The notes under the pieces: model-generated
What the model was told of the DNA's origin: nothing
What the model saw: the letters and a program-made list of their open reading frames with translations, nothing else
Database searches by the model: none
Part shown: piece after piece, positions 38,242 to 47,807 of the stretch
How positions within the stretch are numbered: position 1 is the stretch's first letter
Layout of the letters: every line of letters begins with the position of its first letter
Assembly (NCBI GenBank): GCA_002413395.1
Contig: DHWX01000109.1
Coordinates: 66,491-130,490, forward strand
Reading direction: 5' to 3'
From: Polaromonas sp. UBA5171
GTDB lineage: Bacteria; Pseudomonadota; Gammaproteobacteria; Burkholderiales; Burkholderiaceae_C
Length of the DNA: 64,000 nt
Translations under genes and position numbers: made by a program

Positions 38242-39198
38242 ATGGTCAGTGCCGTATTTCACAACCCGCTTGAAGCGGCCGCGTCGCCAGACTACGGCAG
38301 CGCGCAAAACACTACACCTTTGATGACAACCAGTTCGGTCGCCACGCCCGATAAAGCCAAAATCGGCATGAACAATTCAACCGCCACCATCAGCCCGGCC
38401 ACGCGGCCGCAATGGGATACTTCCTTGATCTGGCAGCGCTTCCTGCCGCCCCTGCTGGGACTGGGCCTGCTGGTGCTGATCTGGGAGCTGGTTTCCATGG
38501 GCACCGCTGCCAGCATTCCGTCGCCAAAAAGCACGTTCTGGCAAGCCGTGCAGATTTTCAGCGACCCGTTTTACCGCAATGGGCCCAATGACCAGGGCGT
38601 CGGCTGGAATGTGCTCTCTTCGCTCAAGCGCGTCGCCATGGGCTTTGGGCTGGCGGCCGCAATCGGCATTCCGGCGGGTTTCCTGATTGGCCGCTTCACC
38701 TTTCTGAGCCGCATGTTCAACCCGCTCATCAGCCTGTTGCGCCCGGTCTCGCCACTGGCCTGGTTGCCGATTGGTCTGCTGGTGTTCAAGGGCGCTGACC
38801 CGGCCGCCATCTGGACCATCTTCATCTGCTCGATCTGGCCCATGGTCATCAACACCGCCGTCGGCGTGCAGCGGGTGCCACAGGACTACATGAACGTGGC
38901 GCGCGTGCTCAATCTGAGCGAGTGGAAGATCGTCACAAAAATCCTCTTTCCTTCGGTGCTGCCTTACATGCTGACCGGCGTGCGGCTGGCCGTCGGCACC
39001 GCCTGGCTGGTGATCGTCGCCGCCGAAATGCTCACCGGCGGTGTCGGCATCGGATTCTGGGTCTGGGACGAGTGGAACAACCTCAACGTCATGAACATCA
39101 TCATCGCGATTTTTGTGATCGGCATTGTGGGGCTGGTACTGGAGTTCGCGCTGATCAAGCTGGCCACCGCATTCACGTTTGAAGAAGTAAAGAACTGA
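38242..39198 (+). CDS. nrtB: Nitrate ABC transporter permease
   Basis: A 318-residue inner-membrane permease of the NrtB/SsuC type with about six helices. The ABC-contact EAA loop is in YMNVARVLNLSEWKIVTKILFP, and GVRLAVGTAWLVIVAAEML and SPLAWLPIGLLVFKGADPA are typical. The ATG at 38242 is chosen; a TTG at 38215 is less likely. The N-terminal 60 residues are Ser/Thr/Ala-rich and poorly conserved. It lies 47 nt after nrtA and 19 nt before nrtD. Confidence 0.93.
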   Translation: MVSAVFHNPLEAAASPDYGSAQNTTPLMTTSSVATPDKAKIGMNNSTATISPATRPQWDTSLIWQRFLPPLLGLGLLVLIWELVSMGTAASIPSPKSTFWQAVQIFSDPFYRNGPNDQGVGWNVLSSLKRVAMGFGLAAAIGIPAGFLIGRFTFLSRMFNPLISLLRPVSPLAWLPIGLLVFKGADPAAIWTIFICSIWPMVINTAVGVQRVPQDYMNVARVLNLSEWKIVTKILFPSVLPYMLTGVRLAVGTAWLVIVAAEMLTGGVGIGFWVWDEWNNLNVMNIIIAIFVIGIVGLVLEFALIKLATAFTFEEVKN

Positions 39199-39217
39199 AC
39201 AACCGGAGGACATAACG

Positions 39218-40030
39218 GTGAACACATCACTTACCACCAAATACATCGAAATCCAGGGCGTCGAGCAGACCTTCAAAACCAAAAAAGGCTTATTCCAGGC
39301 GCTGCACAACATCAATCTCACGGTGACCAAAGGCGAATTTGTGACGCTGATTGGCCACTCGGGCTGCGGCAAATCCACCCTGCTCAACCTGATTGCCGGC
39401 CTGACGATGCCGACCGAAGGCACGCTGCTGTGCGCCAACCGCGAAATCGCCGGGCCCGGCCCGGAACGCGCCGTAGTGTTTCAAAACCACTCGCTGCTGC
39501 CCTGGCTAAGCTGCTTTGAAAACGTCTATCTCGCAGTCGAACGGGTCTTTGCAGCGACCGAAACCAAGGCGCAGCTCAAGGCCCGTACCGACGCCGCCCT
39601 CAACATGGTCGGCTTGAGCCCTGCCGCGCAGAAACGCCCAGGCGAAATTTCGGGCGGCATGAAGCAGCGCGTCGGCATTGCCCGTGCCCTGTCGATGGAG
39701 CCCAAAGTGCTGCTACTCGACGAGCCCTTCGGTGCGCTCGATGCGCTGACACGCGCCAAGCTGCAGGATGAGTTGCTGCAAATCGTCGCCAGCACGCAAA
39801 GCACGGTGGTGATGGTGACGCATGACGTCGATGAAGCCGTGCTGCTCTCCGACCGCATCGTGATGCTGAGCAACGGCCCGGCCGCTACCGTCGACGAAAT
39901 TCTGCACATTGACCTGCCGCGCCCGCGCAACCGCGTGGCGCTGGCCGAAAGCGCGCAGTCTCTGCACTACCGCAAGGCGGTGATGGACTTTTTGTACACG
40001 CGCCAGGCGCATGTGGAAAAAGTTGCTTGA
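39218..40030 (+). CDS. nrtD: Nitrate ABC transporter ATP-binding protein
   Basis: A 270-residue ATPase of the nitrate/sulfonate/taurine group. It has Walker A GHSGCGKST, Q-loop VVFQNHSLLPWLS, signature ISGGMKQRVGIARALS, Walker B VLLLDEPFGALDAL and the switch histidine MVTHDVDEAVLLSDR. The GTG start at 39218 has GGAGGA just upstream. There is no NrtC-type sensor domain, so transport is not gated by a fused binding protein. Two REP-like hairpins separate it from nirB. Confidence 0.94.
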   Translation: MNTSLTTKYIEIQGVEQTFKTKKGLFQALHNINLTVTKGEFVTLIGHSGCGKSTLLNLIAGLTMPTEGTLLCANREIAGPGPERAVVFQNHSLLPWLSCFENVYLAVERVFAATETKAQLKARTDAALNMVGLSPAAQKRPGEISGGMKQRVGIARALSMEPKVLLLDEPFGALDALTRAKLQDELLQIVASTQSTVVMVTHDVDEAVLLSDRIVMLSNGPAATVDEILHIDLPRPRNRVALAESAQSLHYRKAVMDFLYTRQAHVEKVA

Positions 40031-40038
40031 AAACTTGC

Positions 40039-40078
40039 GGGACAGACCGCCGTTACACGCAGTGAACAAGCTCTGTCC
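40039..40078 (+). repeat. REP-like hairpin repeat, copy B (between nrtD and nirB)
   Basis: GGGACAGACCGCCGTTACAC is followed by GCAGTGAACAAGCTCTGTCC. The outer arms GGACAGA/TCTGTCC and inner hairpin GTTACAC/GTGAAC are the same as in copy A. It begins 9 nt after the nrtD stop. Confidence 0.8.
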
Positions 40079-40097
40079 TCAACCGTTTAGAAATTGC

Positions 40098-40134
40098 GGG
40101 ACAGACCGCAGTCGCGTAGCGACAAGCTCTGTTC
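40098..40134 (+). repeat. REP-like hairpin repeat, copy C (before nirB)
   Basis: It has the same outer sequence as copies A and B (GGGACAGACCGCAG ... ACAAGCTCTGTTC). The inner stem is replaced by GTCGC-GTA-GCGAC. The changed bases still pair, so the structure rather than the sequence is conserved. Confidence 0.78.
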
Positions 40135-40155
40135 TCAGCCAACCAGGAGATCCCC

Positions 40156-42624
40156 ATGGACATGCGCGCAACAAAACAAAAACTGGTGATGGTCGGCAAC
40201 GGCATGGCAGGCGTTCGCACGCTGGAAGAGCTGCTTAAAATCGCGCCCGAGCTGTATGACATCACCGTCTTCGGCGCCGAGCCGCACCCCAACTACAACC
40301 GCATTTTGCTCTCACCCGTGCTGGCCGGTGAGCAGACGCTGGACGAGATTGTACTGAACAGCTGGAACTGGTACAGCGACAACCACATCACGCTGCATGC
40401 GGGCAAAAAGGTGGTCGAGGTAGACCGCATCAAGCGCGTGGTGCGTGCCGTGGACTCGACGGGAAGCATCACCGAAGCACAGTACGACCGGGTGCTGCTA
40501 TGCACCGGCTCCAACCCCTTCATCCTGCCGGTCCCCGGCAATGACTTGCAAGGCGTGATTGCCTACCGCGACATTGCCGACACCAACACCATGATTGACG
40601 CCGCCGCCAGGTACAAGAACGCCGTTGTCATCGGCGGCGGCCTGCTCGGCCTGGAAGCGGCCAACGGACTGATGCGCCGGGGCATGACGGTGACCGTGGT
40701 GCATGTGATGCCGACGCTGATGGAGCGCCAACTCGACAGCGTGGCAGGCAAGCTGCTGCAAAAATCTCTTGAAGATCGCAGCCTGAAATTCCTCATGGGC
40801 GCGCAGACCCAGAAACTTGTGGGCGGGGGCGGCGAAGACGGACAGCGAGTAAGCGCCATCAGGTTCAAGGACGGCACCGAATTGGCGACCGATCTGGTGG
40901 TGATGGCCGTGGGCATACGTCCCAACACCACGCTGGCCGAATCGATGCGCCTGCATTGCAACAAGGGCATTGTGGTCAACGATACCCTGCAAACCACCAC
41001 GGATGCCCGGATTTACGCCGTGGGCGAATGCGCGGCGCACCGCGGTATTGCTTACGGCCTGGTGGCACCGCTGTTTGAGCAGGCCAAGGTGGCTGCCAAC
41101 CACCTGGCTCAGTTCGGCATTGGCCGCTACACCGGTTCGCTCACGTCCACGAAACTCAAGGTGACAGGTATCGATCTGTTTTCGGCCGGCAACTTCACGG
41201 GCGGTGCAGGCGCCGAAGAAATTGTCATGAGCGACCCGTCTTGCGGCGTCTATAAAAAGCTGGTCATCCAGGACGACAAACTGATCGGCGCCTGCCTTTA
41301 CGGCGACACGGTCGATGGCAGCTATTACTTCAAGCTGCTGCGCGACGGCCGCAGCGTGAGCAGCATCCGCGACAGACTGATGTTTGGCGAGTCCAACATC
41401 GGCGACACCGGCCACGAGGGCCACAGCAAAGCAGCGTCTATGCTGGATACCGACGAGGTGTGCGGCTGCAACGGCATCACCAAAGGCACCATCTGCAAGG
41501 CCATCAAGGAAAAAGGCCTGTTCACGCTGGACGAGGTGCGCAAGCACACCAAGGCCAGCGCCTCCTGCGGCTCCTGCACCGGGCTGGTAGAGCAGATCCT
41601 GATGTTCACTGCCGGTGGCGACTACTCGGCCACGCCCAAGCTCAAAGCCCTGTGCGGCTGCACCGAGCACGGCCACCAGGCAGTGCGTGACGCCATCCGC
41701 GAGCACAAGCTGCTGACGATTGCCGATGTATACCATTTCATGGAATGGCGCACGCTCAACGGTTGCGCCAGTTGCCGCCCGGCGATCAACTATTACCTGA
41801 TCAGCACCTGGCCCAAGGAAGCCAGAGACGATCCGCAAAGCCGCTTCATCAACGAACGCAGCCACGCCAATATCCAGAAAGACGGCACTTACAGCGTCAT
41901 TCCGCGCATGTGGGGCGGCGAAACCACGGCCGCCGAGTTGCGCCGCATCGCCGATGTGGTGGACAAGTACAAGATTCCCACCGTCAAGGTCACGGGTGGC
42001 CAGCGCATCGACCTGCTGGGCGTGAAGAAGGAAGACCTGATCAACGTCTGGAAAGACATCGGCATGCCGTCGGGCCACGCTTATGCCAAGGCCCTGCGCA
42101 CGGTCAAGACCTGCGTCGGCAGCGAATGGTGCCGCATAGGCACGCAGGACAGCACGCAAATGGGCAAGGACCTGGAGCGCGCCATGTGGCGCATGTACGC
42201 CCCGCACAAGGTGAAATTTGCGGTGAGCGGCTGCCCGCGCAACTGCGCCGAGGCCGGTATCAAGGACGTGGGCATCATCGGTGTCGATTCGGGCTGGGAA
42301 ATGTACATCGCGGGCAACGGCGGCATCAAGACCGAAGTCGCGCATTTCTTCTGCAAGCTCAAAACGGCCGCTGAAGTACTGGAGTACACAGGTGCTTTTT
42401 GCGAACTCTACCGGCAGGAAGGCTGGTACCTGGAGCGCACGGTGCATTACGTCAATCGCGTCGGTCTGGACCATGTGAAGAAAAAAATCCTGGATGATCA
42501 TGAAGGCCGCAAGGCGCTGTGGGATCGGCTGCAGTTCGCACTTGATGGCGAGCCTGATCCCTGGTTTGACTTCAAGGAAGCAGATGTCGACACCCGCCAG
42601 TTTGAAAAACTCACTGCTGCATAA
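40156..42624 (+). CDS. nirB: Nitrite reductase (NADH) large subunit
   Basis: An 822-residue cytoplasmic sirohaem enzyme that reduces nitrite to ammonium with NAD(P)H. N-terminal FAD/NAD domains (VMVGNGMAGVRTLEELL, VVIGGGLLGLEAANGL) are followed by a BFD-like [2Fe-2S] region (CGCNGITKGTIC, CGSCTGLVEQ). The C-terminal sulfite/nitrite reductase domain ligates the [4Fe-4S]-sirohaem centre with Cys653 and Cys659 (CVGSEWC) and Cys693 and Cys697 (CPRNC). AGGAG precedes the ATG. It needs CobA, encoded at the end of this operon, for sirohaem. Confidence 0.97.
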   Translation: MDMRATKQKLVMVGNGMAGVRTLEELLKIAPELYDITVFGAEPHPNYNRILLSPVLAGEQTLDEIVLNSWNWYSDNHITLHAGKKVVEVDRIKRVVRAVDSTGSITEAQYDRVLLCTGSNPFILPVPGNDLQGVIAYRDIADTNTMIDAAARYKNAVVIGGGLLGLEAANGLMRRGMTVTVVHVMPTLMERQLDSVAGKLLQKSLEDRSLKFLMGAQTQKLVGGGGEDGQRVSAIRFKDGTELATDLVVMAVGIRPNTTLAESMRLHCNKGIVVNDTLQTTTDARIYAVGECAAHRGIAYGLVAPLFEQAKVAANHLAQFGIGRYTGSLTSTKLKVTGIDLFSAGNFTGGAGAEEIVMSDPSCGVYKKLVIQDDKLIGACLYGDTVDGSYYFKLLRDGRSVSSIRDRLMFGESNIGDTGHEGHSKAASMLDTDEVCGCNGITKGTICKAIKEKGLFTLDEVRKHTKASASCGSCTGLVEQILMFTAGGDYSATPKLKALCGCTEHGHQAVRDAIREHKLLTIADVYHFMEWRTLNGCASCRPAINYYLISTWPKEARDDPQSRFINERSHANIQKDGTYSVIPRMWGGETTAAELRRIADVVDKYKIPTVKVTGGQRIDLLGVKKEDLINVWKDIGMPSGHAYAKALRTVKTCVGSEWCRIGTQDSTQMGKDLERAMWRMYAPHKVKFAVSGCPRNCAEAGIKDVGIIGVDSGWEMYIAGNGGIKTEVAHFFCKLKTAAEVLEYTGAFCELYRQEGWYLERTVHYVNRVGLDHVKKKILDDHEGRKALWDRLQFALDGEPDPWFDFKEADVDTRQFEKLTAA

Positions 42625-42646
42625 AAACTTTCAGGGAAAAGCCACC

Positions 42647-43033
42647 ATGTCTGAATGGAAAAGAATTTGCCAGGTCGATGACATCCCGGTACTCGGTTCA
42701 CGCCGGGTATCACGCCCCCAAGGCATGGATGTAGCGGTGTTCCGCACCGACCAGGACGACGTGTTTGCGCTGCTGGACAGCTGCCCTCACAAGGGCGGCC
42801 CGCTCAGCCAGGGCATTGTGTTTGGCACCAGCGTGGCCTGCCCGCAGCACAACTGGACGATTAACCTGGCCAATGGCTGCGCCAAGGCTCCTGACGAGGG
42901 CTGCACGCAAAAGTTCAGTGTGCATGTCGAAGGCGGCGTGGTGCATCTGGATGCCACCGAACTGGCCACGCTGGCCACCGACCTCACGCGACCCGTGGCA
43001 GGACCGGTCGGCAAAAAACTTGCCAGCGCATGA
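42647..43033 (+). CDS. nirD: Nitrite reductase (NADH) small subunit, Rieske type
   Basis: A 128-residue Rieske-fold subunit of assimilatory nitrite reductase. Unlike the E. coli NirD I recall, it keeps the full [2Fe-2S] ligand set, C-P-H (SCPHKGGPL) and C-P-Q-H (CPQHNWTI). The ATG at 42647 (MSEWKRICQVDDIPVLG) follows a GGGA-type site. It lies 22 nt after nirB and overlaps nasA by 4 nt (ATGA). Confidence 0.94.
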   Translation: MSEWKRICQVDDIPVLGSRRVSRPQGMDVAVFRTDQDDVFALLDSCPHKGGPLSQGIVFGTSVACPQHNWTINLANGCAKAPDEGCTQKFSVHVEGGVVHLDATELATLATDLTRPVAGPVGKKLASA

Positions 43034-45925
43034 CTGTCGATGTGGTCGCAAAGGAAACCCGCTCCACCTGCCCCTACTGCGGCGTGGGATGCGGTGTCAT
43101 CATCGAATCACAGGGCGATGAAATCACCAACGTACGCGGCGACCCCGACCACCCCGCCAACTTCGGGCGGCTCTGCACCAAGGGCTCCACGCTGGCGCTG
43201 ACCGCCTTGGCGTCCGTCACGCGGCAAACACGGCTGTTGTACCCGATGCGGCGCGAGCAGCGGCACGAAGCGGTCCAGCGCGTCTCATGGGACAGTGCGC
43301 TAGCCTTCGCCGGTGAACGCTTTGCGCAAATTATCCGGGAGCACGGGCCCGATGCCGTGGGTTTTTATATTTCAGGCCAGTTGCTCACGGAAGACTATTA
43401 CGCTTTCAACAAGCTGGCCAAAGGCCTGATTGGCACCAACAATATCGACAGCAACTCGCGCCTGTGCATGAGCAGCGCGGTGGCGGGCTACAAGCAGACG
43501 CTGGGCGCGGACGCACCGCCAACCTGTTACGACGATGTGAAGCATGCGCAGTGCATCTTCATCGTCGGCAGCAATACCGCCTATGCGCACCCGATTCTTT
43601 TCCGGCGCATTGAAGACGCCAGGGCAGCCAACCCCGCGCTCAAGATCATCTGCTGCGACCCGCGTCGCACCGATACCGCCGAGATCGCCGACCTGTACCT
43701 GCCGATCCTGCCGGGCACCGATGTGTCGCTCTTCAACGGCATGCTGCACATCATGCTATGGGAAGGCTGGACCCACAATGCGTACATCGCCGCGCACACC
43801 AGTGGCTTCGATGCACTCAAAACCACGGTGCACGACTACACGCCCGACCTGGTGGCACAGACCTGCGGTATCAAAAAAGAAGACCTGTTTGCTGCCGCCA
43901 AACTGTTTGCAACGTCGGCCGCGACGCTCAGCCTGTATTGCCAAGGCTTGAACCAGTCGTGCAGAGGCACCGCCAAAAATGCGGCGCTGATCAACCTGCA
44001 CCTGGCGACCGCCCAGATCGGCAAACCCGGTGCCGGACCGTTTTCGCTCACCGGCCAGGCGAATGCCATGGGTGGCCGCGAAGTGGGCGGCATGGCGAAT
44101 TTGCTAAGCGGCCACCGCGACCTGGCTAACCCGCAGCATCGCGCCGAAGTCGCCGCATTATGGGGGGTACCCTCAGTGCCTGAAAAACCCGGCAAGACAG
44201 CCGTCGAGATGTTTCAGGCTGCCGCCGACGGCCAGATCAAGGCGCTCTGGATTGCCTGCACCAACCCGGCCCAGTCCATGCCCGACCAGGCCACCGTGCG
44301 CCGCGCCTTGGCGAGAGCCGAACTGGTGATCGTGCAGGAGGCGTTTGCCACCACGGCCACTTGCGCCTTTGCCGATCTGCTGCTGCCAGCGACCACCTGG
44401 GGTGAAAAATCCGGAACCGTGACCAACAGCGAACGCCGCATCAGCCGCGTGCGGGCCGCCATCAGCGCTCCCGGCGAAACCCGGCATGACTGGGCCATTG
44501 CGGTTAAGTTTGCGCAACGGCTGGAAAAACTTCTGCCGGCCCGGACCGAGCGGACTTTGTTCGCCTACGACAGCCCCGAAACCCTCTGGAACGAACACCG
44601 CGAATCCACCCGGGGACGCGATCTCGACATCGCCGGCATGAGTTACGCCATGCTGGAAGAAGCGCCCCGGCAATGGCCGCTCAAGCCAGGGCAAACAGTC
44701 GGTCAAGCCAGACTGTACGAGGACGGTATTTTCCCAACCGCTGACGGCAAGGCCCGCTTTGTCAACGCGGTATACCAGCCAGTGGCCGAACCGCGCGAAA
44801 GCGCGCTATCCGTTTTCACTGACCACTGGCCGGCTCCGCGACCAGTGGCACGGCATGAGCCGCACCGGCACGCTCGGTCGACTGTTTGGTCATGTTGCGG
44901 AACCAGTCATTCAGATAAGCCCGCAGGACATGGTCAGGCTCCTGCTCAAGGAGGGCGATCTGGTGCACGTCACCTCCCGGCGCGGCTCCATCGTGGTGCC
45001 CGTGCAGGGATCAGCCGAGGTCGCGGTAAGTCAGGCGTTCATGGCCATGCATTGGGGGCAAGAGTATTTGAGCGGACTGTCCAGCACCGGCCAGCGCCTG
45101 GCGGGCATCAACACACTCACCACCTCGACCTGTTGCCCCAGTTCCAAACAGCCCGAGCTCAAACACGCCGCAGTCAAAATCCTCAAGGCCGAGTTGCCCT
45201 GGTCGCTGCTGGCCATGGCCTGGCTGCCCGATGGCGACGCGCTGGCCGCGCGTGAGCAACTCAAACCTCTGATGAACGCATTTGCCTATGCCAGTTGCGT
45301 GCCGTTTTCCAACAACACGCCGTTGACGGACCACCGCCGTGAACGCGCGGGCGTGCTGTTTCGCGCCGCCAGCCACGAAGCCCCGGCAGACGAGACGCTG
45401 GCTGTCCTGGAGCGCATCCTGGGCCTCGGCGGCACAAATACGCTGCGCTATGCCGACACAAAAAAGGGCCAGCGTCGCGCTATGCGGCTGCAGCGCCTGG
45501 GCACTGAAAGTGAACAAGCCGAGCTCGTCGGCTTCATGCTTGCGGGCGACACCAGCGCGCAGGCCTGGATCACCACACTGCTGCGGGAAGGGTTTCCCGC
45601 GCAAGCTTACGGCCGCCTGCTGCTGCAGCCGGGTGCCAAACCTCCGCTGACCGTGCAGTCGCGCGGCACACAGGTGTGTAGCTGCCTCAACGTCACGGAC
45701 ATGGCGATTGATCTGCATCTTTCGGTCTTCAATCAAGGTGGCGCGGGCTATTCTGAAACCGATGAAGCACGGCTGGCCTCGTTGCAGGCGGCTCTGAAAT
45801 GCGGCACCCACTGTGGCTCGTGCGTTCCCGAACTCAAACGCAGGGTGCGCGCTGCGGGCAGCGCTTCAGCAATGCAAAAGACGGCATTCCCGCGCAACGC
45901 CATTCCGCTCAAACAGCTGGCTTAA
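43030..45925 (+). pseudogene. nasA: Assimilatory nitrate reductase catalytic subunit, frameshifted
   Basis: The gene codes for a molybdenum bis-MGD nitrate reductase with an N-terminal [4Fe-4S] motif (TCPYCGVGCGVII). Molybdopterin domains follow (SNTAYAHPILFRRI, GPFSLTGQANAMGGREVGGM), and a C-terminal BFD-like [2Fe-2S] domain (VCSCLNV, CGTHCGSC). Reading is normal to FVNAVYQPVAEPRE at about 44797, then shifts. The true continuation, ARYPFSLTTGRLRDQWHGM, is in another frame. Deleting one A of AAA at 44798-44800 gives a single protein of 964 residues, about the expected size. Whether the shift is real decides if the cell can use nitrate by this route. Confidence 0.9.
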
Positions 45926-45967
45926 GTTCATAACAACAAGTTATCAGCATTCGCGGACAATCACGGT

Positions 45968-46873
45968 ATGGGAATCAGCCAGTACATCAAGGTTATCGGG
46001 CGCGGCAAGGATGGCGCCCGCGCCTTGTCGCGCGAGCAGGCGAGGGACCTGATGGGCCAGGTGCTCGATGGCGCGGTGACCGATCTGGAAATCGGCGGCT
46101 TTTGTCTGGCCATGCGCATCAAGGGCGAAACGCCCGGGGAAATGGCAGGGTTTCTGGATGCCGTTCAGCAGCGTCTGAACCCTCTGCCCGCCAGCGACCG
46201 CCCCATGGTGGTGCTGCCGAGCTACAACGGTGCCCGCAAGTTGCCGCTGCTCACGCCACTGTTGGCGCTGCTACTGGCACGCGAGGGCCTGCCCGTCCTG
46301 ATCCACGGCACGGCCACCGAGCCGACCCGGGTTGTTGCATCAGAAGTGCTATCAGCCCTTGGCATACAGGCGCAGAAAGTCATCAAACCAATCGCAAACG
46401 GCGAGCTTGTCTTTGTACCCACCGAGCTGCTCTGCCCCGCCCTCAAGCGCCTGCTGGATGTACGACGCGCTGTGGGCCTGCGCAATCCGGCGCATAGCCT
46501 GGTCAAGGTCATGAACCCCTGTCTGGGCAAGGCACTCGTGGTCAGCAGCTACACCCACCCAGAATACGCAGTGTCTATGGGGCAAACCTTTGAACTCATC
46601 GGGACCAACGCTATGCTGCTGCGCGGCACCGAAGGCGAAGTCGTGGCCGACGCGCGCCGACTGCCAAAAATGGAGGCCTTCATCGGCGGCAAGCGCACGC
46701 TGCTGCAAGAGGCGCAGCCGGGTACCCTGGCCAGCGCGCCTGACCTGCCCAAAGAGATCGACAGCGCCAGCACTGCTCGCTATATCCATTCGGTGATGGC
46801 GGGTAACCACGCCGTGCCCACATCGATTGCCAGACAGGTGGAACATATCTTGCATCTGACTTCTCAATTATGA
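45968..46873 (+). CDS. ybiB: DNA-binding protein YbiB (TrpD2-like, glycosyltransferase family 3 fold)
   Basis: A 301-residue relative of anthranilate phosphoribosyltransferase. The N-terminal helical domain is ALSREQARDLMGQVLDGAVTD, followed by GGFCLAMRIKGETPGEMAGF. The catalytic domain keeps the fold (PSYNGARKLPLLTPLLALLL, LIHGTATEPTRV, GLRNPAHSLVKVMNP) but not the tryptophan-pathway residues. E. coli YbiB binds nucleic acids without sequence preference. It lies in the nitrate operon, 42 nt after nasA, and overlaps cobA by 4 nt, so it is co-translated with the sirohaem gene. Its role there is unknown. Confidence 0.9.
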   Translation: MGISQYIKVIGRGKDGARALSREQARDLMGQVLDGAVTDLEIGGFCLAMRIKGETPGEMAGFLDAVQQRLNPLPASDRPMVVLPSYNGARKLPLLTPLLALLLAREGLPVLIHGTATEPTRVVASEVLSALGIQAQKVIKPIANGELVFVPTELLCPALKRLLDVRRAVGLRNPAHSLVKVMNPCLGKALVVSSYTHPEYAVSMGQTFELIGTNAMLLRGTEGEVVADARRLPKMEAFIGGKRTLLQEAQPGTLASAPDLPKEIDSASTARYIHSVMAGNHAVPTSIARQVEHILHLTSQL

Positions 46874-47661
46874 CCAGCAACAAAACCACCCTGAGCCCAT
46901 CCGGCCACTGCATCCTGGTCGGAGCCGGCCCGGGCGACCCTGAACTGCTCACGCTCAAGGCGCTCAAGGCGATCCAGGCCGCCACCGTGCTGCTGGTCGA
47001 TGACCTGGTCAGCAACGAAATTGTGGCGTTTGCCCGGCCAGAGGCGCGTATCGTTTATGTCGGCAAACGTGGCGGCTGCAAATCCACACCGCAGGCCTTT
47101 ATTGAAAAGCTCATGCTCATGGCCGTCCGGGAAGGCGAAAATGTCGTGCGGCTCAAGGGCGGTGACCCCTTCATCTTTGGCCGTGGCGGCGAGGAAGTCG
47201 AGCACCTGCGGGCCGCTGGCATTGAGGTGGAGGTCATCAATGGCATCACCGCCGGACTGGCCGCAGTCACGTCGCTGGGCGTACCGCTGACGCACCGCCA
47301 GCATGCGCACGGCGTGGTATTTGTCACCGGCCACACCAAGCCCGGTGATACCGGCACCGACTGGCGCGCGCTGGCGGACACCGCACACAAGGCCAGACTC
47401 ACCCTGGTGATCTACATGGGCGTGAGCGGGGCCGGACGCATCCAGAACGAATTGCTGACCGGCCTGCCCGCCAGCACGCCGGTCGCCGTGATCCAGAACG
47501 CCTCGCTGCCGACGCAGCGCCACATCACCACCACGCTGGGCGCGCTGGCAGATGCCATCCATGAAGCCGGCCTGGCCAGCCCGTCTATCATCGTCGTGGG
47601 TGACGTGATCAGCGACGTGGTGCTGGCGGCAGCGCACCCGGAGGCGGTTCGCGCTGCCTGA
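46870..47661 (+). CDS. cobA: Uroporphyrinogen-III C-methyltransferase
   Basis: A 263-residue SAM-dependent methylase that makes precorrin-2, the precursor of sirohaem. It has VGAGPGDPELLTLKALKAI, VYVGKRGG, VVRLKGGDPFIFGRGGEE, INGITAGLAAVTSLGVPLTH and VIYMGVSGAG, the full SUMT signature. No oxidase/ferrochelatase domain is fused, so the later steps come from elsewhere. Last gene of the operon; it supports NirB. Start codon ATG at 46870 within ATGA. Confidence 0.96.
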   Translation: MTSNKTTLSPSGHCILVGAGPGDPELLTLKALKAIQAATVLLVDDLVSNEIVAFARPEARIVYVGKRGGCKSTPQAFIEKLMLMAVREGENVVRLKGGDPFIFGRGGEEVEHLRAAGIEVEVINGITAGLAAVTSLGVPLTHRQHAHGVVFVTGHTKPGDTGTDWRALADTAHKARLTLVIYMGVSGAGRIQNELLTGLPASTPVAVIQNASLPTQRHITTTLGALADAIHEAGLASPSIIVVGDVISDVVLAAAHPEAVRAA

Positions 47662-47750
47662 ACAGCCTTCGGCGCGATGCCCTGCCACGCTTGGGCGCGG
47701 CTACACTTCGGTGTGAAAAATAAGCAGCAAGAGGCCCTGGCCCGGAAAAT

Positions 47751-47807
47751 GTGCTATTATTTTAATAGCTATTTATCTGTAATTTGATTGGGCTCAAGGC
47801 CGATTTA
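47751..47807. repeat. AT-rich dispersed intergenic repeat, copy 2
   Basis: TTTTAATAGCT, then CTGTAATTTGATTGGGCTCA and AGGCCGATTT match copy 1 at 36645-36699. It ends exactly at the start codon of the following gene. Its AAGG (47796-47799) sits 8 nt before that ATG and can act as the ribosome binding site. Confidence 0.6.

Noticed and set aside
36891..40134. The three 40-nt repeats as a CRISPR-like array
   Set aside because: Copies are unevenly spaced, palindromic across the whole unit and lack spacers of constant size; no cas genes are present.
40498..42501. A 667-codon open frame on the minus strand opposite nirB
   Set aside because: nirB is complete and conserved on the other strand; the antisense product has no recognisable family and is rich in Ala/His/Val as expected from codon shadowing.
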